A DNA stretch of 64,000 nucleotides, taken from assembly GCA_964495935.1 (NCBI GenBank), contig CAZBXQ010000012.1, positions 1-64,000 on the forward strand, given 5' to 3'. Shown here one piece after another: positions 61,057-64,000 of the stretch. A program made the translations under genes and the position numbers. Each line of letters begins with the position of its first letter. Within the stretch, counting starts at the first letter, position 1. This DNA is from JAJYSO01 sp964495935 (GTDB lineage Bacteria; Bacteroidota; Bacteroidia; Flavobacteriales; Flavobacteriaceae). The notes under the pieces were generated by a model that saw only the letters and a list, made by a program, of their open reading frames with translations, did not search any database and was not told the DNA's origin.

Positions 61057-61521
61057 TTATTTGCCTTTTTTTAGTCGTTTGACGAGGGCTGAAGAACATT
61101 GGTCGAGAAGTTGATAAACCTTTTCAAATCCTTCCTCTCCGCCATAATAGGGGTCCGGAACATCTCTGTTTTCTCCAGGATTAATAAGATTGGTAAAAAG
61201 ATCGGCTTTATCCTTATCTTCAGAATTTCGGGCTAATTTCAAAATGTTTCGGTAGTTGGAGTTATCCATCGCATAAATACGGGTGAATTTGTCAAAATCA
61301 TCTACCTGAAACTGGCGGCCACGCAATCCGCTAATGTCGATCCCATGTCGCTGTGCGGTTTGAATCATACGTTTATCGGGAGCCTGACCGATATGATAAC
61401 GGGCAGTTCCCGCAGAATCGACTTCGACTTCCTCGGGATTTACTTTTTTACGCAGCAATCCTTCTGCCATGGGGGAACGACAGATATTGCCTAAACACAC
61501 CATTAATACTTTTTCTGTCAT
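61057..61521 (-). CDS. Low-molecular-weight protein-tyrosine phosphatase
   Basis: A 154-residue phosphatase. The P-loop VCLGNICRSPMAEG holds the nucleophile Cys9 and Arg15, and the general acid lies in DVPDPYYGGEEG. It begins 1 base after the dnaA stop, so the two genes are co-transcribed. Such enzymes can counteract capsule tyrosine kinases, but its place with dnaA is common in flavobacteria. Confidence 0.93.
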   Translation of the reverse strand: MTEKVLMVCLGNICRSPMAEGLLRKKVNPEEVEVDSAGTARYHIGQAPDKRMIQTAQRHGIDISGLRGRQFQVDDFDKFTRIYAMDNSNYRNILKLARNSEDKDKADLFTNLINPGENRDVPDPYYGGEEGFEKVYQLLDQCSSALVKRLKKGK

Positions 61522-61522
61522 A

Positions 61523-62950
61523 TTACAACGATAATTGTTTTTCTAAATCGTCAACGTATTGTTTAAATTTTTTGTTGGTGGAGGCCAGGTTGTTAACTGT
61601 TTTACAGGCGTGCAGAACCGTCGCGTGATTGCGTTGTCCGATTTGGGCACCGATACTGGCTAAGGAAGCTTTGGTTAGCTTTTTGGAAAAGAACATGGCC
61701 AGTTGACGCGCCTGTACAATGTGCCGCTTTCTGGTTTTGGATTGGAGGGTTTTTATATCCATTTGAAAATAATCGCTGACTACCTTTTGGATATAATCAA
61801 TGGAAACTTCTTTCTTGGTATTTCTGACGTAGTTTTCTACAATAGATTGAGCCGATTTTAACGTGATATCTTCCTTGTTAAATGAAGAATGGGCAATTAA
61901 AGAGATGATGGCACCTTCTAATTCCCGAATATTGGTCTTGATATTTTTTCCGACATATTCAACGACATCTTCTGAAATTTCGACTCCGTCCCGATACAAT
62001 TTATTATGGATAATTTTTAACCGGGTTTCATAATCGGGGATATCCAGTTTGGCCGATAAGCCCCATTTAAACCGGGAAAGTAAACGCTGTTCAATATCTT
62101 GCATATCCACCGGCGATTTATCGCTGGTCAGGATGACTTGTTTCCCATTTTGATGAAGATGATTAAAGATATGGAAGAAAACATCCTGTGTTCCGGTTTT
62201 TCCCGATAACATTTGAATGTCATCGACAATCAGAACATCGATAATCTGATAAAAATGAATAAAGTCGTTTCGATTGTTTTTTCGTGTTGCTTCCTGGTAT
62301 TGCTGACTGAATTTTTCGGCCGTGATATACAATACGGTTTTGTTGGGATGCTTGTCTTTAATCTCGACGCCGATGGCGTGTGCTAAATGGGTTTTCCCTA
62401 AACCTACCCCGCCAAAAATAAGCAAGGGATTAAAGGAAGTGCCGCCGGGTTTATTGGCCACGGCTTTCCCGGCCGAACGGGCCAACCGATTGGATTCTCC
62501 TTCGAGAAAATTATCAAAGCTATAGGAATGATTGAGCTGGGAATCAATCTTAAGATTGCGGATTCCCGGGATGATAAAGGGATTCTTTAGCTTTGGATTT
62601 TTATTTCGAATGGGGACATCAACTTCCTGTGAGGATACTTTCTCACGCTGTGAGCTCGGTATTTTTTCGGTAAACGGCTTCTTTTTCCCATACGTGTTTT
62701 CCATCTTGATAAGATACACTAATTTAGCCTTCTTTCCAAGCTCTTTTGTCAGGGCAATTTTAAGTAACTTTACATAGTGTTCTTCCAACCATTCATAGAA
62801 GAATTTGGAGGGCACTTGAATACTTATTACTTGGTTTTCCAATCGAACTGCTTTAATGGGTTGAAACCAGGTTTTATAGGCTTGCTCCGAAATGTTGTCT
62901 TTGATAAAAGAAAGACAGTTCTCCCAAACTGTTTCAGCAGTTCTACTCAT
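61523..62950 (-). CDS. dnaA: Chromosomal replication initiator DnaA
   Basis: AAA+ protein that opens the replication origin. The 475-residue protein has domain I (1-90), a linker, the AAA+ domain with Walker A GGVGLGKTH at 180-188, Walker B LIVDDIQML and VILTSDKSPVDMQDI, and the DNA-binding domain IV with RQLAMFFSKKLTKASLASIG and RNHATVLHACKTV. It is divergent from a thioesterase gene. I did not find a cluster of TTATCCACA boxes around it, so the origin may be elsewhere. Confidence 0.98.
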   Translation of the reverse strand: MSRTAETVWENCLSFIKDNISEQAYKTWFQPIKAVRLENQVISIQVPSKFFYEWLEEHYVKLLKIALTKELGKKAKLVYLIKMENTYGKKKPFTEKIPSSQREKVSSQEVDVPIRNKNPKLKNPFIIPGIRNLKIDSQLNHSYSFDNFLEGESNRLARSAGKAVANKPGGTSFNPLLIFGGVGLGKTHLAHAIGVEIKDKHPNKTVLYITAEKFSQQYQEATRKNNRNDFIHFYQIIDVLIVDDIQMLSGKTGTQDVFFHIFNHLHQNGKQVILTSDKSPVDMQDIEQRLLSRFKWGLSAKLDIPDYETRLKIIHNKLYRDGVEISEDVVEYVGKNIKTNIRELEGAIISLIAHSSFNKEDITLKSAQSIVENYVRNTKKEVSIDYIQKVVSDYFQMDIKTLQSKTRKRHIVQARQLAMFFSKKLTKASLASIGAQIGQRNHATVLHACKTVNNLASTNKKFKQYVDDLEKQLSL

Positions 62951-63143
62951 AATTTTTTTAGACGCTATTTTTTTGGATTGGTTAATATTCAGAGGGTTGG
63001 TAGTTCTTCGCTGCTTTTCCCTCTTTTGCTTAGCAAATATGTGAACAAATTTGATAATAAAAAAATAAAAACGGGCTTGATATATTGCTTTTTTATGCTC
63101 AACTTATAGGCTCCCTTTTATCATCAAAAATGCCCTTTAATGT

Positions 63144-63545
63144 ATGAATAAAATTTCAATTAGCCATGTTCGTGTCCGATATAATGAGACGGATCAAATG
63201 GGAGTGGTTCATCACGGAAATTATGCTCATTATTTTGAGCTGGCACGCATTGAATGGCTGGAAAATTTTGGGATTTCCTATAAATCGATGGAGGACGATG
63301 GGATACAGCTCCCGGTTTATGAATTGCATATTAAATATAGGAAACCGGCCTTCTTTGATGACCACTTGACGATTGAAACTTCTTTACGAGAAAAACCCAC
63401 AGCTCGAATCACCTTTGATTATGTGATTAAAAATCAAGCCCGGGAAATACTGACCACCGGGACGAGTACTTTGGTTTTTACCGATACCTCATCGATGCGG
63501 CCCATGCGTTGCCCGAAACATATATTAAAAGGACTGGGGTTCTAA
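63144..63545 (+). CDS. Hot-dog acyl-CoA thioesterase (YbgC/4HBT-like)
   Basis: A 133-residue hot-dog thioesterase. RYNETDQMGVVHHGNYAHYFELARIEWLE shows the D-x-x-G-x-V-x-x-x-x-Y pattern with the catalytic Asp and the following Glu. Hydrolyses short acyl-CoA. It is divergent from dnaA (193-base gap), as is usual in flavobacteria. Confidence 0.92.
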   Translation: MNKISISHVRVRYNETDQMGVVHHGNYAHYFELARIEWLENFGISYKSMEDDGIQLPVYELHIKYRKPAFFDDHLTIETSLREKPTARITFDYVIKNQAREILTTGTSTLVFTDTSSMRPMRCPKHILKGLGF

Positions 63546-63635
63546 AACGTTACGATTAATTTCTATTATGTTTTTACGGCAACGCCTTAAGTGCTATATT
63601 TGTTGAGATAATATTATAATTTCTGAACCCATCGT

Positions 63636-63815
63636 ATGAGAATGAACAAAAATACCATTTTTGCGTGGTCCTCTTTTGCCATGTTTATTATAGGATTAGC
63701 CATTATCCTTCTGGGATTATTGAAATATATTGATTACGCAATCGGCTTTTCCGTAGTTGGGGTAGGATTTTTTGCTATTTCCTGGGTCTTTCACACCCTT
63801 AAAGGTCGGATTTGA
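63636..63815 (+). CDS. Small membrane protein, 59 residues
   Basis: ATG 63636 to TGA 63813 encodes a 59-residue protein with two hydrophobic segments: FAMFIIGLAIILLGLL (residues 14-29) and IGFSVVGVGFFAISWVF (36-52). It lies 90 bases after the thioesterase gene, on the same strand. I know no named family. The strong membrane pattern, good start and stop, and lack of antisense coding support a real gene. Confidence 0.6.
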   Translation: MRMNKNTIFAWSSFAMFIIGLAIILLGLLKYIDYAIGFSVVGVGFFAISWVFHTLKGRI

Positions 63816-63955
63816 TCTTTACCTATTGTATTTCAAATAAGAGATAGGAAAAACGCTAATAAATAAAGCGAACTCCGGAATTTGCAATTATCCGGGGAAT
63901 GAAGAAGGGCGTAAAAATCGCCCGCGACTTTAATCAAGGGATTCCGAAAGATTTA

Positions 63956-64000
63956 GAGGTCATTTAAACTTTCAAAAATGGGCTGCAAAATGACCTTATT
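63956..64000 (+). mobile_element. MITE-like repeat A, cut by the window end
   Basis: GAGGTCATTTAAACTTTC is followed by the same first 45 bases as the 19374 copy; the element continues past the window. Confidence 0.7.

Noticed and set aside
62951..63143. Possible oriC between dnaA and the thioesterase gene
   Set aside because: No cluster of DnaA boxes; TGTGAACAA near 63043 is a single weak match. A single TTATCCAC at 37537 lies in a coding region.
1..64000. tRNA, rRNA or riboswitch genes
   Set aside because: No cloverleaf with a TTCGA-type arm and CCA-proximal stem, or rRNA core sequence, was recognised in the intergenic gaps. A dedicated RNA search was not possible.

Overview
The window looks like a chromosomal segment of a Flavobacteriia-type member of the Bacteroidota. 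The evidence is moderately AT-rich DNA, a promoter matching the Bacteroidota pattern (TTG, 19 bases, TATCTTTG) before cysD, a complete Bat (aerotolerance) operon, a GH3-family gene, a DUF4837-type lipoprotein, and the order thioesterase / dnaA / low-molecular-weight phosphatase / SAM methyltransferase, which is common in flavobacteria. The assignment is inferred from gene content; no rRNA or tRNA gene was seen.

Bases 1-29300 are an accessory surface-polysaccharide region. cysD-cysN (plus strand) make APS. Everything from 2.9 to 29.3 kb is on the minus strand: two paralogous GT2 glycosyltransferases, a GpsA-TagD fusion that should make CDP-glycerol, two intact and one frameshifted sulfotransferase, a PLP decarboxylase, an unusual fold-type-I PLP enzyme, four intact ATP-grasp enzymes (two of them tandem paralogues), an NAD-dependent epimerase and its broken copies, a DarT-DarG toxin-antitoxin pair, a DegT-type sugar aminotransferase, rmlA, rmlB, cysQ and an MsbA-like ABC exporter. 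Together they suggest export of a glycan carrying a dTDP-derived amino sugar, glycerol phosphate and sulfate. CysDN supplies activated sulfate (no APS kinase is visible here) and CysQ removes the PAP by-product. The PLP/ATP-grasp block probably adds an amino-acid-like or amide group, but its chemistry cannot be read from sequence.

The accessory region is scarred. It has a degraded ATP-grasp/epimerase duplication, a one-base frameshift in a sulfotransferase, remnants of a CDP-glycerol transferase and of an IS5-like transposase, and several families of dispersed repeats. One family is a 160-bp MITE-like element with terminal inverted repeats. Others recur at 10.7-11.6, 37.7-38.5 and 57.8-58.8 kb and at both window edges.

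Bases 29.9-64 kb are mostly conserved housekeeping genes: an MBOAT O-acyltransferase with an SGNH-like partner, apbE, holB, pgk, a LysM lytic transglycosylase, a DUF4837 lipoprotein, tatA, an M23 peptidase, GH3 and a DUF6909-like gene, an esterase, a phosphoesterase, the moxR-DUF58-batABCDE operon, a cysteine-rich lipoprotein, a haem-binding-domain protein, a cation diffusion facilitator, aroQ, xth, an RsmI-like methyltransferase, a phosphotyrosine phosphatase, dnaA, a thioesterase and a 59-residue membrane protein. Two repeat-filled gaps of over 1 kb (37.55-38.68 and 57.66-58.88 kb) interrupt this core.
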